Assembly (NCBI RefSeq): GCF_000373965.1
Contig: NZ_KB892866.1
Span: forward strand, 16,980-75,464
DNA length: 58,485 bases
Direction: 5' to 3'
DNA from: Uliginosibacterium gangwonense DSM 18521
Lineage (GTDB): Bacteria > Pseudomonadota > Gammaproteobacteria > Burkholderiales > Rhodocyclaceae
Shown: one piece after another, positions 27,152 to 36,998 of the stretch
Layout of the letters: each line of letters begins with the position of its first letter
Position numbering within the stretch: position 1 is the first letter of the stretch
Position numbers and translations under genes: made by a program
The notes under the pieces: model-generated
What the model was told of the DNA's origin: nothing
Seen by the model: the letters and a program-made list of their open reading frames with translations, nothing else
Database searches by the model: none

Positions 27152-28177
27152 TCAGCTCTTGTGTGGAGGCCGCCCGGTTGAGTTGCGCACCACCAACTGT
27201 GGGCAGGAAGTGACCAGCACTTCGTTTTTGGATGCTGCCCCCTCCTGAATAACCTTCAGCAGCATCTCGACCGCCATTTTGGCGGTTTCTGCCGTGGGGG
27301 CCGCAACCGTAGTCAGGGCAGGGCGGAACTGGTGGGCCAGCTGGATATCGGTGATTCCGCTGACCGACAGTTGCGTGGGCACGTCCAGCCCCAATTCGGC
27401 TGCTGCCTGCAATGCACCAAAGGCAGGCAGGTCGTTGGTGGCAAATAGTGCAGTCAGATCAGGGTGGGCGGCCAGCAGCGAATGTGCGGCATTGCGCCCG
27501 GAATCGATGGTGTCATCGCAATAGCGCGTTTCAGCGGCGCGCAGCTTGATGCCTGCCTTCTTGAGCGCATCACAGTAGCCACGGTAACGCCAGACGTGCT
27601 TGCCTGCCTTGTCGCTGCCGACAATGGCTCCGATACGGGTATGCCCGAGCTTGATGAGGTGCTCTGCTGCAATGACACCGGCCTGATAGAAATTGACGGC
27701 CACGCAGGGCAGTTCTGGATGTTCGTCGGGCTTTTCCCACATGCATAAAACAACGGGGACGCCACTGCGGCGAAGGGTGATGAGCTCATCAAGCTGTACG
27801 TGGTCGGTATGCATGGCCAGTACGCCGTGAGCGAGGGAGCCACCTACCGCATCCAGGTAGGCTTTTTCCTGCAAAGGGTTGTCATTCGTATTGCATACCA
27901 GCAGAAAGTAGCCGTGCTTGCGTAGCTCTGCCTCCACCGCTTCAGCAAATTCCGGATAGAACGGGTTGGCGATGCTGGAAACCACCAATGCAATGGTCAG
28001 CGGCCGCCCCTCCACGAGCGCACGTGCGTTCAGATTGGGGCGGTAACCCAGCTCATTGACAATGGCACGCACCCGATCACGTGTCTCCTCGCTGACACGG
28101 CCTTTGCCACGCAGTACGTTTGAAACCGTGGCAGTGGTTACCCCGGCACGTTGGGCAACTTCAGCGAGTGTTGTCAT
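27152..28177 (-). CDS. ganR: LacI-family transcriptional regulator (GanR-like), copy 1
   Basis: A 341-residue repressor. The HTH is at 2-21 (TLAEVAQRAGVTTATVSNVL) and the hinge helix NLNARALVEGR near 50. A periplasmic-binding-protein-like effector domain follows. It closely resembles the second LacI gene at 48532, including VVSSIANPFYPEF, VLCMWEKPD and FYQAGVIAAEHL. Both lie at the edges of the galactan locus and are likely to act on it, with galactose or galactobiose as inducer. It is the downstream neighbour of the aldo/keto reductase gene (26 bp gap); an AAACGTT-containing sequence at the gap could allow autoregulation. Naming as ganR is inferred. Confidence 0.88.
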   Translation of the reverse strand: MTTLAEVAQRAGVTTATVSNVLRGKGRVSEETRDRVRAIVNELGYRPNLNARALVEGRPLTIALVVSSIANPFYPEFAEAVEAELRKHGYFLLVCNTNDNPLQEKAYLDAVGGSLAHGVLAMHTDHVQLDELITLRRSGVPVVLCMWEKPDEHPELPCVAVNFYQAGVIAAEHLIKLGHTRIGAIVGSDKAGKHVWRYRGYCDALKKAGIKLRAAETRYCDDTIDSGRNAAHSLLAAHPDLTALFATNDLPAFGALQAAAELGLDVPTQLSVSGITDIQLAHQFRPALTTVAAPTAETAKMAVEMLLKVIQEGAASKNEVLVTSCPQLVVRNSTGRPPHKS

Positions 28178-28203
28178 GACAATGGTGTGCTTTCAAAAAA
28201 CGT

Positions 28204-29214
28204 TCAACTTGGCTGCAGAGGCGCGACAAGGCTATCGATTTTAGCCAATATTTCGGGCGTGAAGAGTTCGGCGTTGACGGCCGCTACAGCGTCCAGCACC
28301 TGAGCCGGACGGCTGGCGCCAATGAGCACCGAGGTCATGCCAGGGTGGCGCAAGACCCAGCTCAAAGCCATCTGCGCCAGCGTCTGACCACGTTCGCGGG
28401 CAATGGCATCGAGTTGGCGCACCACATCGATTTTCTCCGGCGTCAGATGTTCGGGACGCAGGAAGCCGACCGGGCGTGCTGCACGGGAGTCCGCCGGGAT
28501 TTCCGCACCCAGGTAGCGATCAGTGAGCACACCTTGAGCCAAGGGTGAAAATGCAATGCAACCTATGCCTTCGGTATCCAAGGCCTGCAGTAGACCGTGC
28601 TCGATCCGGCGGTCCAGCATGTTGTAGCGCGGCTGATGAATCACGCAGGGCGTACCCAATTCGCGTAATATCTGTGCTGCACGTTGCAACAAGGGGGCCG
28701 GATAGTTGGACAGACCGACATAGAGCGCCTTGCCGCTGGCAACGATATGGGCGAGCGCGCCCATGGTTTCTTCCAGCGGGGTTTCTGGGTCCGGACGATG
28801 GTGATAGAAAATATCCACATAATCCAGGCCCATGCGGCGCAGGCTCTGGTCCAGGCTGGAAACCAGATACTTGCGCGAACCCCAGTCACCATAAGGGCCG
28901 GGCCACATGGTGTAACCGGCCTTGGTGGAGATGATCAGTTCGTCACGGTAGGGGGCCAGATCGCTACGCAGCAGCGCACCGAACGTTTCTTCTGCCGAAC
29001 CGGGTGGCGGGCCATAATTGTTGGCCAGATCGAAATGGGTGATGCCATGATCAAAAGCAGTCCGCACCACCTCGCGCCCGGTTTCAAAACGATCAATGCC
29101 GCCAAAGTTGTGCCACAGGCCCAGCGAGATGGCAGACAACTTTAAACCGCTGCGCCCGCTGCGGCGATAAGGCATGCTGGCGTAGCGTTCAGCATTGGCA
29201 AGATACGGGTTCAT
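28204..29214 (-). CDS. Aldo/keto reductase, YghZ/Gpr-like
   Basis: A 336-residue NADP-dependent reductase of the AKR fold, similar to E. coli YghZ (L-glyceraldehyde-3-phosphate reductase). It has FDLANNYGPPPGSAEETFG (Asp and Tyr of the active site), STKAGYTMWPGPYGDWGS, YVDIFYHHRPD (catalytic His) and the NADP motif SVLIGASRPAQV. SD GGGAG precedes ATG. It lies between galETK and the first LacI gene on the same strand but after a terminator, so it probably has its own promoter. A role in galactose metabolism is only suggested by position. Confidence 0.88.
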   Translation of the reverse strand: MNPYLANAERYASMPYRRSGRSGLKLSAISLGLWHNFGGIDRFETGREVVRTAFDHGITHFDLANNYGPPPGSAEETFGALLRSDLAPYRDELIISTKAGYTMWPGPYGDWGSRKYLVSSLDQSLRRMGLDYVDIFYHHRPDPETPLEETMGALAHIVASGKALYVGLSNYPAPLLQRAAQILRELGTPCVIHQPRYNMLDRRIEHGLLQALDTEGIGCIAFSPLAQGVLTDRYLGAEIPADSRAARPVGFLRPEHLTPEKIDVVRQLDAIARERGQTLAQMALSWVLRHPGMTSVLIGASRPAQVLDAVAAVNAELFTPEILAKIDSLVAPLQPS

Positions 29215-29386
29215 CCAGATACTCCCATTGAGGTCGAATCCATCAATATAACGCCTGCCGCTTTATTCATTTATTAGGGTTTTCTTAGAATGGGTCTGCG
29301 GTCTTGCTCAAGAAGGCTTCCCGGTAACCGGAACACCATTGGTGTTGCTAGGCCATCCCTGCCAAAACGCCAACGAGGCGCTGAGG

Positions 29387-29425
29387 AAAAAATACTGCGC
29401 CATGCAGGTCAATGGCGCAGTATTT
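29387..29425 (-). terminator. Rho-independent terminator of galETK
   Basis: AAATACTGCGCCAT (29390-29403) and ATGGCGCAGTATTT (29412-29425) pair perfectly around an 8-nt loop. On the minus strand the stem is followed by a T run formed from A 29387-29392. Confidence 0.9.
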
Positions 29426-29433
29426 AAACGGCA

Positions 29434-30594
29434 TTATACCAGGGCGCCAGCGCCCGCTGAGGCACGGCAGACATAGATTGTTCCGGCTTCGCCCGTGGGG
29501 GCGCGGTATTCGCGTTCCACCGCAGCGCGCACAGATTCCACCTTGTCCTGCGGCATCAGCGCCACAACACAGCCACCAAAGCCTCCACCCGTCATGCGGG
29601 CGCCGCCGATCTCGCCAATAGCCTCTTGCAGGATCTGCACCAAGCGGTCAATGGCGGGCACGGTGATCTCAAAATCGTCGCGCATCGAGTTGTGCGAGGC
29701 TGCCATCAGTCCGCCCATGCGGCGCAGATCGCCTGCTGCCAGCGCCGCAGCAGCATCGGTGGTACGCTTGTTCTCGGTGATGACGTGGCGCGCACGGCGC
29801 AGCACGACCGGGTCCAGTTCGCTGGCACGGGCTTCCAGCGTTGTCAGATCCAGATCACGCAGGGCTTTCACGCCGAAATGCTTGGCGGCGGCTTCGCATT
29901 GCTGGCGACGAGTGTTGTATTCGCTGTCGACCAGACCACGGCGCACACGGGAGTGGACGATCATGACCGCCAAGTTATCGGGCATGGGGACAGCCTGCGC
30001 TTCGAGCGAACGGCAATCGATCAGCAGGGCGCGACCCGTTTCGCCACGGGCCGAAATGAGTTGGTCCATGATGCCGCAGTTGCAGCCCACGAAGCGGTTC
30101 TCAGCGCGTTGAGCGATCAGGGCCATGTCTGTCGGGCTCAGATCGGTGAAGCCTTGCAGTGTCTTGAAAACCTGGGCGACAGCTACTTCGAGGGAGGCGG
30201 AGGAGGAGAGCCCGGCCCCTTGTGGCACGTCGCCTGCGAGCGCGAGATCGGCACCGCGCAGCGGCAGGCCGAATTCCTGAAGATACTTGACTACGCCACG
30301 GACATAATTAGGCCACAGCACGTCGCCTTGAGGCTCGATGCTGGCATCCAGGCGGAATTCATCGACTTCGCCACGGTAGTCGGCAGCCACAACGCGCACG
30401 ATGGAATCCTGACGCGGGCTGGCGGCAATGACAGTGCCATGATTGATAGCGCACGGCAGCACGAAACCATCGTTGTAATCGGTGTGTTCGCCTATCAGGT
30501 TGACACGTCCAGGCGCCTGCACAATGTGTGCGGGCTTGTAGCCAAAGGCGGCTTCAAAGGCTTGGGTGGCGGTTTGGGTCAGGGTTTGGGACAT
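29434..30594 (-). CDS. galK: Galactokinase
   Basis: A 386-residue GHMP kinase that phosphorylates alpha-D-galactose at C1 with ATP. Motifs are [15 protein letters not shown] (galactokinase signature), [12 protein letters not shown] (GHMP P-loop), and [14 protein letters not shown] near the C-terminus. It starts 6 bp after the galT stop and is the last gene of galETK, followed by a strong terminator. No aldose-1-epimerase gene (galM) is seen in the window. Confidence 0.97.
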   Translation of the reverse strand: MSQTLTQTATQAFEAAFGYKPAHIVQAPGRVNLIGEHTDYNDGFVLPCAINHGTVIAASPRQDSIVRVVAADYRGEVDEFRLDASIEPQGDVLWPNYVRGVVKYLQEFGLPLRGADLALAGDVPQGAGLSSSASLEVAVAQVFKTLQGFTDLSPTDMALIAQRAENRFVGCNCGIMDQLISARGETGRALLIDCRSLEAQAVPMPDNLAVMIVHSRVRRGLVDSEYNTRRQQCEAAAKHFGVKALRDLDLTTLEARASELDPVVLRRARHVITENKRTTDAAAALAAGDLRRMGGLMAASHNSMRDDFEITVPAIDRLVQILQEAIGEIGGARMTGGGFGGCVVALMPQDKVESVRAAVEREYRAPTGEAGTIYVCRASAGAGALV

Positions 30595-30600
30595 GAATGA

Positions 30601-31635
30601 TCAAGCCTCACGGAAATGAATGTCATTGACAGCACGCAGGCGTTCGGCGGCTTGTTCCGGGGTCAGGTCGCGCTGGGCTTCGGCCAGCATCTCGAACCCC
30701 ACCATGAATTTGCGCACGCTTGCTGAACGCAGCAGGGGCGGATAGAAGTGGGCATGCAACTGCCAGCCACGATGGTCGTCGCCATCAAACGGGGCGCCAT
30801 GCCAACCCATTGAGTAGGGGAAGGAACATTGGAACAGGTTGTCATACCGGCTGGTGAGCAGCTTGAGTGCCAGGGACAGATCAGCCTGCTGGGCAGGGGT
30901 CAGATCGGTGATGCGTTGCACAGCAAAGCGCGGCAGCAGCAGGGTTTCAAACGGCCAGGTTGCCCAGTAGGGGACTACCGCGAGCCAGAATTCGGTCTGC
31001 ACCACCACACGTTCGCCACTCGCGGCTTCACGTTCAACATAATCAATCAGCATGGAACGGCCATGCTTGGCGAAATATGCATGCTGATTGGTGTTTTCGC
31101 TCTCGACTTCACTGGGGATGAAGTTGGTGGCCCAGATCTGACCGTGCGGGTGCGGGTTGGAGCATCCCATCATGGCCCCCTTGTTTTCAAATACCTGCAC
31201 CCAGCGATAGCTCTTGCCTAGATCGGCAGTCTGCTCCATCCAGGTTTCGACGACCTTGCCAATGTCTTGCAAAGACAATTCGGGGAGCGAACGGCTGTGG
31301 TCTGGCGAGAAACAGATCACGCGGCTGGTGCCACGTGCGCTCATGAGCTGGAACAACTCATCCATGCTCTCGGGCGCTTCGGGGGCTTCGGCCATCAGGG
31401 CCGGGAAATCGTTGGTGAACACGAAGGTGTTCGGGTAATCCGGATTCTTTTCACCAGTGACGCGGGTGTTGCCTGCACACAGATAGCATTGGGGGTCGTG
31501 CCTGGGGCGCTCGGTGCGGTCAGGCGTTTCCTGTTGGCCTTGCCAGGGGCGCTTGGCGCGGTGCGGCGAGACGAGGACCCACTTGCCGGTAAGCGGGTTG
31601 TAGCGGCGGTGAGAATGATCAGTGGGTTCGAACAT
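30601..31635 (-). CDS. galT: Galactose-1-phosphate uridylyltransferase
   Basis: A 344-residue enzyme (E. coli 348) that swaps UMP between UDP-glucose and galactose-1-phosphate. ATG 31635 ([17 protein letters not shown]) has AAGGAA upstream and aligns with the E. coli start; ATG 31653 would add six residues without a clear SD. The nucleophilic His lies in [11 protein letters not shown], with metal-site Cys in CYLCAGN. It is the middle gene of galETK. Confidence 0.97.
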   Translation of the reverse strand: MFEPTDHSHRRYNPLTGKWVLVSPHRAKRPWQGQQETPDRTERPRHDPQCYLCAGNTRVTGEKNPDYPNTFVFTNDFPALMAEAPEAPESMDELFQLMSARGTSRVICFSPDHSRSLPELSLQDIGKVVETWMEQTADLGKSYRWVQVFENKGAMMGCSNPHPHGQIWATNFIPSEVESENTNQHAYFAKHGRSMLIDYVEREAASGERVVVQTEFWLAVVPYWATWPFETLLLPRFAVQRITDLTPAQQADLSLALKLLTSRYDNLFQCSFPYSMGWHGAPFDGDDHRGWQLHAHFYPPLLRSASVRKFMVGFEMLAEAQRDLTPEQAAERLRAVNDIHFREA

Positions 31636-31695
31636 GATGGGTTCCTTGCTCATGATGTTTTTCAGCAGCGTGAAATCAGATGGCCGATATCGGTT

Positions 31696-32709
31696 TCAAT
31701 CGGCATAACCATTCGGGTTGGAAGATTGCCAGCGCCAGGTGTCTGCACACATGTCTTCCAGCGATAGCTTGGCGGTCCAGCCTAGTTCGCGTTCTGCCTT
31801 GGCCGTATCGGCCCAGCAGGCGGCTACGTCGCCAGGGCGACGAGCTGCGATGGTGTGTGCCAGGGGGCGTCCGCAGGCACGTTCGAATGCAGTCAGCATT
31901 CCCAGCACGCTTTGGCCACGGCCGGTGCCCAGGTTGAAGATGTGGGTGCCGGGTTTACCAATGGCATGACGCAGGGCGGCGATGTGTCCATCGGCCAGAT
32001 CCATGACGTGGATGTAGTCCCGCATGCCTGTGCCATCCGGTGTGGGGTAATCGTTGCCAAACACAGTCAGCTTCTCACGGCGACCCACGGCAACCTGGGC
32101 AATGAGGGGCATCAGGTTATTCGGGATGCCTTGCGGGTCTTCACCCATCAGGCCACTGGGGTGGGCGCCCACAGGGTTGAAGTAGCGCAACAGGGTGACA
32201 GACCAAGCCGGGTTGGCGTGGACGATGTCGCTAAGCACTTCTTCCGTCATCAGCTTGGTGCGGCCATACGGGTTGGTGGCGCCGGTGGGGAAATCCTCCA
32301 GGATTGGTACGCTGGCAGGGTCGCCATAAACAGTGGCGGAAGAGCTGAAGATCAAGGTGCGCACCCCCGCAGCTTCCAGTGCCTGGAGCAGGGTGAAGGT
32401 GCCGCCGACATTGTTTTCGTAATATGCCAAAGGTTTGGCCACGGATTCGCCCACCGCCTTTAAGCCAGCAAAGTGGATAACGGCGTCAATCTTGTGCTGG
32501 GCCAGGGTTTGGTCGAGCAAGGTGCGATCCCGGATGTCACCTTCAATCAGCAGGGGCCGTTTGCCGGTGATGCGCTCAATGCGGTCAATGACGGTGCGTT
32601 TGCTGTTGCAGAAATTATCGAAAATGATGGGCGTGAACCCTGCTTCAATCAGGCGCACGCAGGTGATGCTGCCGATATAGCCCGCGCCACCGGTAACCAG
32701 AATGTTCAT
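31696..32709 (-). CDS. galE: UDP-glucose 4-epimerase
   Basis: A 337-residue short-chain dehydrogenase that interconverts UDP-galactose and UDP-glucose. The NAD-binding motif GGAGYIG is at residues 7-13, the catalytic Ser in SSSATVYG and the Tyr-x3-Lys in YGRTK. ATG 32709 has AAGGAG nine bases upstream. It is the first gene of galETK; a promoter with an operator-like palindrome lies about 100 bp upstream. Confidence 0.97.
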   Translation of the reverse strand: MNILVTGGAGYIGSITCVRLIEAGFTPIIFDNFCNSKRTVIDRIERITGKRPLLIEGDIRDRTLLDQTLAQHKIDAVIHFAGLKAVGESVAKPLAYYENNVGGTFTLLQALEAAGVRTLIFSSSATVYGDPASVPILEDFPTGATNPYGRTKLMTEEVLSDIVHANPAWSVTLLRYFNPVGAHPSGLMGEDPQGIPNNLMPLIAQVAVGRREKLTVFGNDYPTPDGTGMRDYIHVMDLADGHIAALRHAIGKPGTHIFNLGTGRGQSVLGMLTAFERACGRPLAHTIAARRPGDVAACWADTAKAERELGWTAKLSLEDMCADTWRWQSSNPNGYAD

Positions 32710-32806
32710 CAAGCAGACTCCTTGGTGTTTTGGATGCCAGGAATTCGGGCTTGTTTGCCTGATCCCCGGTGAATGTGTTTTTGGGTGTTGCTGTTTGTTG
32801 ATTAGA

Positions 32807-32835
32807 ATCGTAGAAGATTAAGCGATTAACCACAA
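32807..32835 (-). promoter_or_regulatory. Candidate galETK promoter with LacI-type operator
   Basis: On the minus strand, -35 TTGTGG (32835-32830) and -10 TACGAT (32812-32807) are separated by 17 bp. The spacer contains TTAATCGCTTAA (32829-32818), a near-palindrome with a central CG resembling LacI-family operators. It differs from the AAACGTTT sites elsewhere in the locus. Confidence 0.5.
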
Positions 32836-32961
32836 GACCGATTAGCGGGAATTTTCAAAAAAACCGACTGTCTTTGTGTTCGCCCAGCAAGTGGTGCCGG
32901 GCTGCTGGCCCAAATTGGCGCCAACCGGCCATTTGGGTAGGGGGGATGTCCATTCCAGGCG

Positions 32962-32994
32962 GCAGACCTTCTGCTGTGTCGGCAAAAGGTCTGC
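32962..32994 (-). other. Inverted repeat downstream of the chemoreceptor gene
   Basis: GCAGACCTT (32962-32970) and AAGGTCTGC (32986-32994) form a 9-bp perfect stem just after the chemoreceptor stop. There is no clear T run, so it is a weak candidate terminator or an RNA-end hairpin. Confidence 0.45.
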
Positions 32995-33002
32995 TGAACG
33001 GG

Positions 33003-34628
33003 TCAGGCCAAGCGGTAGGCCGTGACGGTTTCCCGCATGTGGGTGCTCAGTTCGTCCAGTTCGTTGGCCACTTCGGCACTGGCCAGTGCCGCCTGACTGC
33101 CTTCTTCGGCCATCTGGGCAATTTGCTCCACACGCTGGGCAATCGAGGTGCTGGCTGAGCCTTGTTCGCGGATGGCATGGGTGATTTCGATGACCATATC
33201 CACCGCCTTGAGGTTGGCCTCGCCGATCTGGGTGATGGCGTCCCCGGCGTCATGTGCGCGGGCAACGCCATCATTGACGCGTTGTACGGCCAGTTGCATG
33301 CCTTCCATGGCAGTGTGTGTGCCAGAGCGTACTCGTTCGACCATGGCGCTGATCTCGCGGGTGGAGGTTGCGGTGCGTTCGGCGAGTTTTCGCACCTCGT
33401 CTGCCACCACGGCAAAACCGCGCCCTTGTTCCCCGGCACGGGCAGCCTCGATCGCTGCGTTCAGTGCCAGCAGGTTGGTTTGATCTGCCACTTCCCGGAT
33501 GACCGACACCACGGTGGAAATTCCCTCGACTTCGCTGCCCAGTTTGTGGATGCCTTGCGAGGCGGAGTCGACGCTCGTGGCGATGTCCTGAATGTCGTTG
33601 AGGGTACCCTGGATGACGGCCCCGCCTTTCTTGGCCAGATCCACCGAGTTTTGCGACAGCGTTTGGGCCTCGTTGGCGCGATCATTGACCATGCCGATGG
33701 AAACGGTCATCTGCTCCATGGCCGCTGCCATGGTGGAGGCCGCGTCACTCTGGCTTTCTGCCGCCTCGGCGCTGGATGAAGCGCTGCGGGCCACTGCGCT
33801 GGCAGCATCGGCTGCGCGTTGGATGCCTGAACCCAATGTCACAAGGCTGGCCTGCAGAGTGTCGAACAGGGTGTTCAAAGTGCGGGCAATCACGCCGATT
33901 TCATCTTGGCTGCGCACAGGTACGCGCAGGGTGAAGTCCATATGCTGATTGATTTGCTCCACTGTGCTCTTGAGCGAGTCGAGCGATTGGGCGATCTTGC
34001 GTACCAGCAAAAAGCCAACGATGCCGATGGCGGCGATGCCCAGCAGAATGACCGTCCAGGATAGCGCCCGGCCATTGCTTGCTGTGCTTGCGGCAGCTGT
34101 TGCGGCTTGCTGCGAAGCCTGGGCATTGAAATCGGCATGGGCTTGCAGGGCTTGCAGGGCACGGTTGCTGGCGGGCAGCATTTCATTTTCCACGACGTGG
34201 CGGGCCGCATCTTCCATATTCTTGCGCGATAGTGCGAGGATGGAGGGCACCACTTCCAGAAAGGCCTTGACCGCGGCACGATCGTTGCTGATCAACTTGC
34301 GTTCGGCATCATTGGTGGCACGTTGCTCCTGTGTGGCAAGCAGTTTTTCCAGACGCGCCTGCTGGGTATTGATATCTTTCTCGATAGCGTCTTTTTTGGC
34401 GTCAAGAATATTGATCAGGTGGGTAAACAGCCCCACCTGAATCTGCAGGAGTGCAGATTGTGCACCATCGATGGTGTTGATGGCGGGAATGGTCTGCTGG
34501 TTACTGGTGACGATGGCTTTATCCAGACTGACTGCACTGGCCAGACCCACAATGCCGACGACCAGCAGGGCAAGCGTTGCCACCCCGACCATGAGCCATA
34601 AGCGGACAGAAATGCTGAATGATTTCAT
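33003..34628 (-). CDS. Methyl-accepting chemotaxis protein
   Basis: A 541-residue chemoreceptor. TM1 (about 10-30) and TM2 (about 190-210) flank a periplasmic four-helix-bundle domain. A HAMP domain follows, then the signalling domain with the conserved hairpin tip [30 protein letters not shown]. No C-terminal receptor-methylation pentapeptide is seen. It lies between the GH53 gene and galE on the same strand, so it may sense galactose or galacto-oligosaccharides or bind the transporter's binding protein. That ligand is inferred from position only. Confidence 0.93.
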   Translation of the reverse strand: MKSFSISVRLWLMVGVATLALLVVGIVGLASAVSLDKAIVTSNQQTIPAINTIDGAQSALLQIQVGLFTHLINILDAKKDAIEKDINTQQARLEKLLATQEQRATNDAERKLISNDRAAVKAFLEVVPSILALSRKNMEDAARHVVENEMLPASNRALQALQAHADFNAQASQQAATAAASTASNGRALSWTVILLGIAAIGIVGFLLVRKIAQSLDSLKSTVEQINQHMDFTLRVPVRSQDEIGVIARTLNTLFDTLQASLVTLGSGIQRAADAASAVARSASSSAEAAESQSDAASTMAAAMEQMTVSIGMVNDRANEAQTLSQNSVDLAKKGGAVIQGTLNDIQDIATSVDSASQGIHKLGSEVEGISTVVSVIREVADQTNLLALNAAIEAARAGEQGRGFAVVADEVRKLAERTATSTREISAMVERVRSGTHTAMEGMQLAVQRVNDGVARAHDAGDAITQIGEANLKAVDMVIEITHAIREQGSASTSIAQRVEQIAQMAEEGSQAALASAEVANELDELSTHMRETVTAYRLA

Positions 34629-34781
34629 TACAAGGTCCTCACCAATCGCCAGTTTTTCGAATGCCGAAATTGCCCGGATAACACAGGGCGCCTATCTTTT
34701 CTTGCTACATTGTGCCGCGTCTGCGTGAGGCGCGGATGTGTTTGACAGAATATTGCACCTGCTTTTGTGATCGTAAACGAC

Positions 34782-34817
34782 AAAAAGCGGCATGCCAACA
34801 TCTGCTGGCATGCCGCT
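34782..34817 (-). terminator. Rho-independent terminator after the GH53 gene
   Basis: AGCGGCATGCCA (34786-34797) and TGGCATGCCGCT (34806-34817) form a perfect 12-bp stem. On the minus strand it is followed by TTTTTG. Confidence 0.92.
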
Positions 34818-34830
34818 GTGCTATCGCGTA

Positions 34831-36774
34831 TCAGTCACCTTCTTTGATGAACTCGAAGTCATCAACGTTACCCCAGTTGCCCGCAGTTCCATCGATGCGT
34901 ACACCGATTGTGCAGTTGCCGCCACTGACCTGGATGCCGCTGACAGTGTACTGGCCCCACTTCTGCCAGCCGGTATTGGTGGCTTTGGCGGGGGCGGGAT
35001 CAGCGCTACCGCAATTGGCTGCGAACAGCTCAATCGATTTCTCGCCGCCGCCGCCGGCAATCCAGGCCTTGAGCGCGTACTTGCCATCTTTGATTTTGGT
35101 CAGCTTGCGGGTGAATTCAAACTTGAACGGCTCGCCACCCCAATAGTGCATCGAGAAAAGACCCGTATGCGCATTGCCGGGGTTCTTTTCAATGGATACC
35201 GCACTGGTGGCACCCGTGGTCGTCCAGCCGTTGAGATTGCCGTTTTCAAAGCTGTTGTCTTCGACCATGTTGCGCCGTGGGATGACTTCCACTTCGGCCT
35301 GTACCGGCATCTGGTAGGTGATCGCTTCACCCTTGAGGACAAACTTGCCTGCCTGATTGAGCTTGTCGGCAGAGATGCTTTCCCATTCTACAAAAGAGTG
35401 GCGTTGGGCATCATCACTGAATTGCAGGTTGATGGCATCAGGTGGCGTGAAGGTTTCACCCACGAAGGCGGTCAGCTTCATCGGGGCCACGGGTTGTGCC
35501 TGGGGCGTGTTTTCAGGTGTGCTGGCATCACGTACATGCTTGAAAACAGCGAGCGAAGGCAGCGCTTTGCCCTTGAAATCGAACATGGCCTGATTTTCCC
35601 AGGCATTGCCCTCGCCAGTGCGCCAGCCCACATTCCTCACCGGAATCCAGTCCGGCTCCCAGTAGAAGATCCCAATGCCACGCTCGCCCGGGGTTTGGGC
35701 CACGGTATTGATCACATCACGGACCAAGCTGGCCTGACCCTGGACGGTGGCCTTGTACCCCGCACTCTTGGCCAGATCGGCGCTGAACAGGTTGTTGAAG
35801 CCATCGCTATCGGCAGTGGTATAGCCGTATGAGGTTTCCATGACCACCACTTCTTTGCCATAGCGCGAAGAAATGTCTTCCATATTGGCCTGGAGGTCGA
35901 CCAGCGGGCCATGCCAATACGGGTAGTAAGACAAGCCAATGACATCGTAATCAACATTGCGTTGCGTCATCAGATCGAAGACGCGGCGATACAGCTCATT
36001 GCTGCCGCCGTTGGCAAGGTGAATCGCAATCTTGATGTGCTCAGGCGTGCCGGTTTTAGGGTCGGATTCGCGCACGGCGCGGATGCCTTGGGTGATTAGG
36101 GCGACGAAACCATCGTTGCCACCAATCACTTCATCGGGTTTTTCTTTCCAGGTCTTGCCATCTGGCCACAGCATGCCGCCATTGAGTTCATTGCCCACCT
36201 GGATCATATCCGGGAAGACGTCGTTCTTCTTCAGTTCGGCCAGTACGCTCTTGGTATAGTCATACACTGCTTTTTGCAGGGCTTCGCCATGCAGGTCTTT
36301 CCATGCAGCGGGCTTGTTCTGCTTTTCCGGGTCAACCCAGAAATCGCTGTAATGGATGTCCAGAAGGAACTTCAGCCCTTGGGCCTTGACGCGCTTGGCC
36401 AAGCGGATGGTGGTCGCCAGATCGTTGTTGCCGCCACCGACCGGGTCACCCTTGTGGCTGATGGTGCGCCCGCCAACGATGATGTCTGAATCATTGACCG
36501 GATTGTTCCACAGGCGCAGACGAATCCAGTTGACGCCATTCTCTTTGAGAATGGCCATGCAATCTTTTTCAATACCTTGCTGATCGTAGAATCTGCCGCC
36601 GTTGTGTTCGAGCTGATCAAGCATCGAAACGTCTGCGCCCATGATGAAGTCAGCACGAAGGTCACTGACTGGTTGTACCGTAACGGCGCTGTCTGTCGCC
36701 ATGGCAAACGGGCAGAGCAGTGTCAGACCACCTGCAATAAAGGCCAGACGGATGGCCTTCGGGATATTTCGCAT
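34831..36774 (-). CDS. ganA: Secreted arabinogalactan endo-beta-1,4-galactanase (GH53) with binding domain
   Basis: A 647-residue exported enzyme. ATG 36774 has GGAG seven bases upstream. The signal peptide ends at about AMA|TDS. The GH53 domain (about 30-400) has acid/base Glu196 in GNELNGG and nucleophile Glu313 in VVMETSYGY. A small Ig-like segment (about 430-500) and a C-terminal CBM61-like domain (SFENGNLNGW... WGNVDDFEF) follow; CBM61 binds beta-1,4-galactan. It cleaves galactan outside or in the periplasm into oligomers for the porin and ABC importer. The name follows Dickeya; B. subtilis calls the endo-galactanase GanB. Confidence 0.93.
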   Translation of the reverse strand: MRNIPKAIRLAFIAGGLTLLCPFAMATDSAVTVQPVSDLRADFIMGADVSMLDQLEHNGGRFYDQQGIEKDCMAILKENGVNWIRLRLWNNPVNDSDIIVGGRTISHKGDPVGGGNNDLATTIRLAKRVKAQGLKFLLDIHYSDFWVDPEKQNKPAAWKDLHGEALQKAVYDYTKSVLAELKKNDVFPDMIQVGNELNGGMLWPDGKTWKEKPDEVIGGNDGFVALITQGIRAVRESDPKTGTPEHIKIAIHLANGGSNELYRRVFDLMTQRNVDYDVIGLSYYPYWHGPLVDLQANMEDISSRYGKEVVVMETSYGYTTADSDGFNNLFSADLAKSAGYKATVQGQASLVRDVINTVAQTPGERGIGIFYWEPDWIPVRNVGWRTGEGNAWENQAMFDFKGKALPSLAVFKHVRDASTPENTPQAQPVAPMKLTAFVGETFTPPDAINLQFSDDAQRHSFVEWESISADKLNQAGKFVLKGEAITYQMPVQAEVEVIPRRNMVEDNSFENGNLNGWTTTGATSAVSIEKNPGNAHTGLFSMHYWGGEPFKFEFTRKLTKIKDGKYALKAWIAGGGGEKSIELFAANCGSADPAPAKATNTGWQKWGQYTVSGIQVSGGNCTIGVRIDGTAGNWGNVDDFEFIKEGD

Positions 36775-36799
36775 TTTCTTCTCCACTGACGCACGCAGC

Positions 36800-36840
36800 A
36801 AAAAAAGGGGCTGGATCTTGCGAGCCAGCCCTTAATTTTT
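36800..36840 (-). terminator. Terminator-like stem-loop between the porin and GH53 genes
   Basis: GGGCTGG (36808-36814) pairs with CCAGCCC (36825-36831). The stem has T runs on both strands (A 36800-36806 on one side). On the minus strand it lies after the porin stop and before the GH53 gene, so it would terminate or attenuate read-through. Confidence 0.75.
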
Positions 36841-36867
36841 CTCCATATCTTGGTGTCATTTCACAGC

Positions 36868-36887
36868 AAGGGGGTTGCCGCCCCCTT
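36868..36887 (-). other. GC-rich hairpin downstream of the porin gene
   Basis: AAGGGGG and CCCCCTT (36868-36887) form a short strong hairpin about 110 bp after the porin stop codon. It probably stabilises the 3' end of the porin message. Confidence 0.45.
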
Positions 36888-36998
36888 CGCGCAAATCTGA
36901 ATTGGGCACGATGCTGTTTGCGGCACACATCGGCCCAAGCACCCAAAACGGAGAACGACTCACATAGGATAGGTCACAAACTCACACAGAAACTTGGC

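Noticed and set aside
28193-28206. AAAACGTTCA as an operator before LacI copy 1
   Set aside because: Only one arm matches the AAACGTTT palindrome, and it overlaps the stop codon of the upstream gene; kept as a weak hint, not as a feature.
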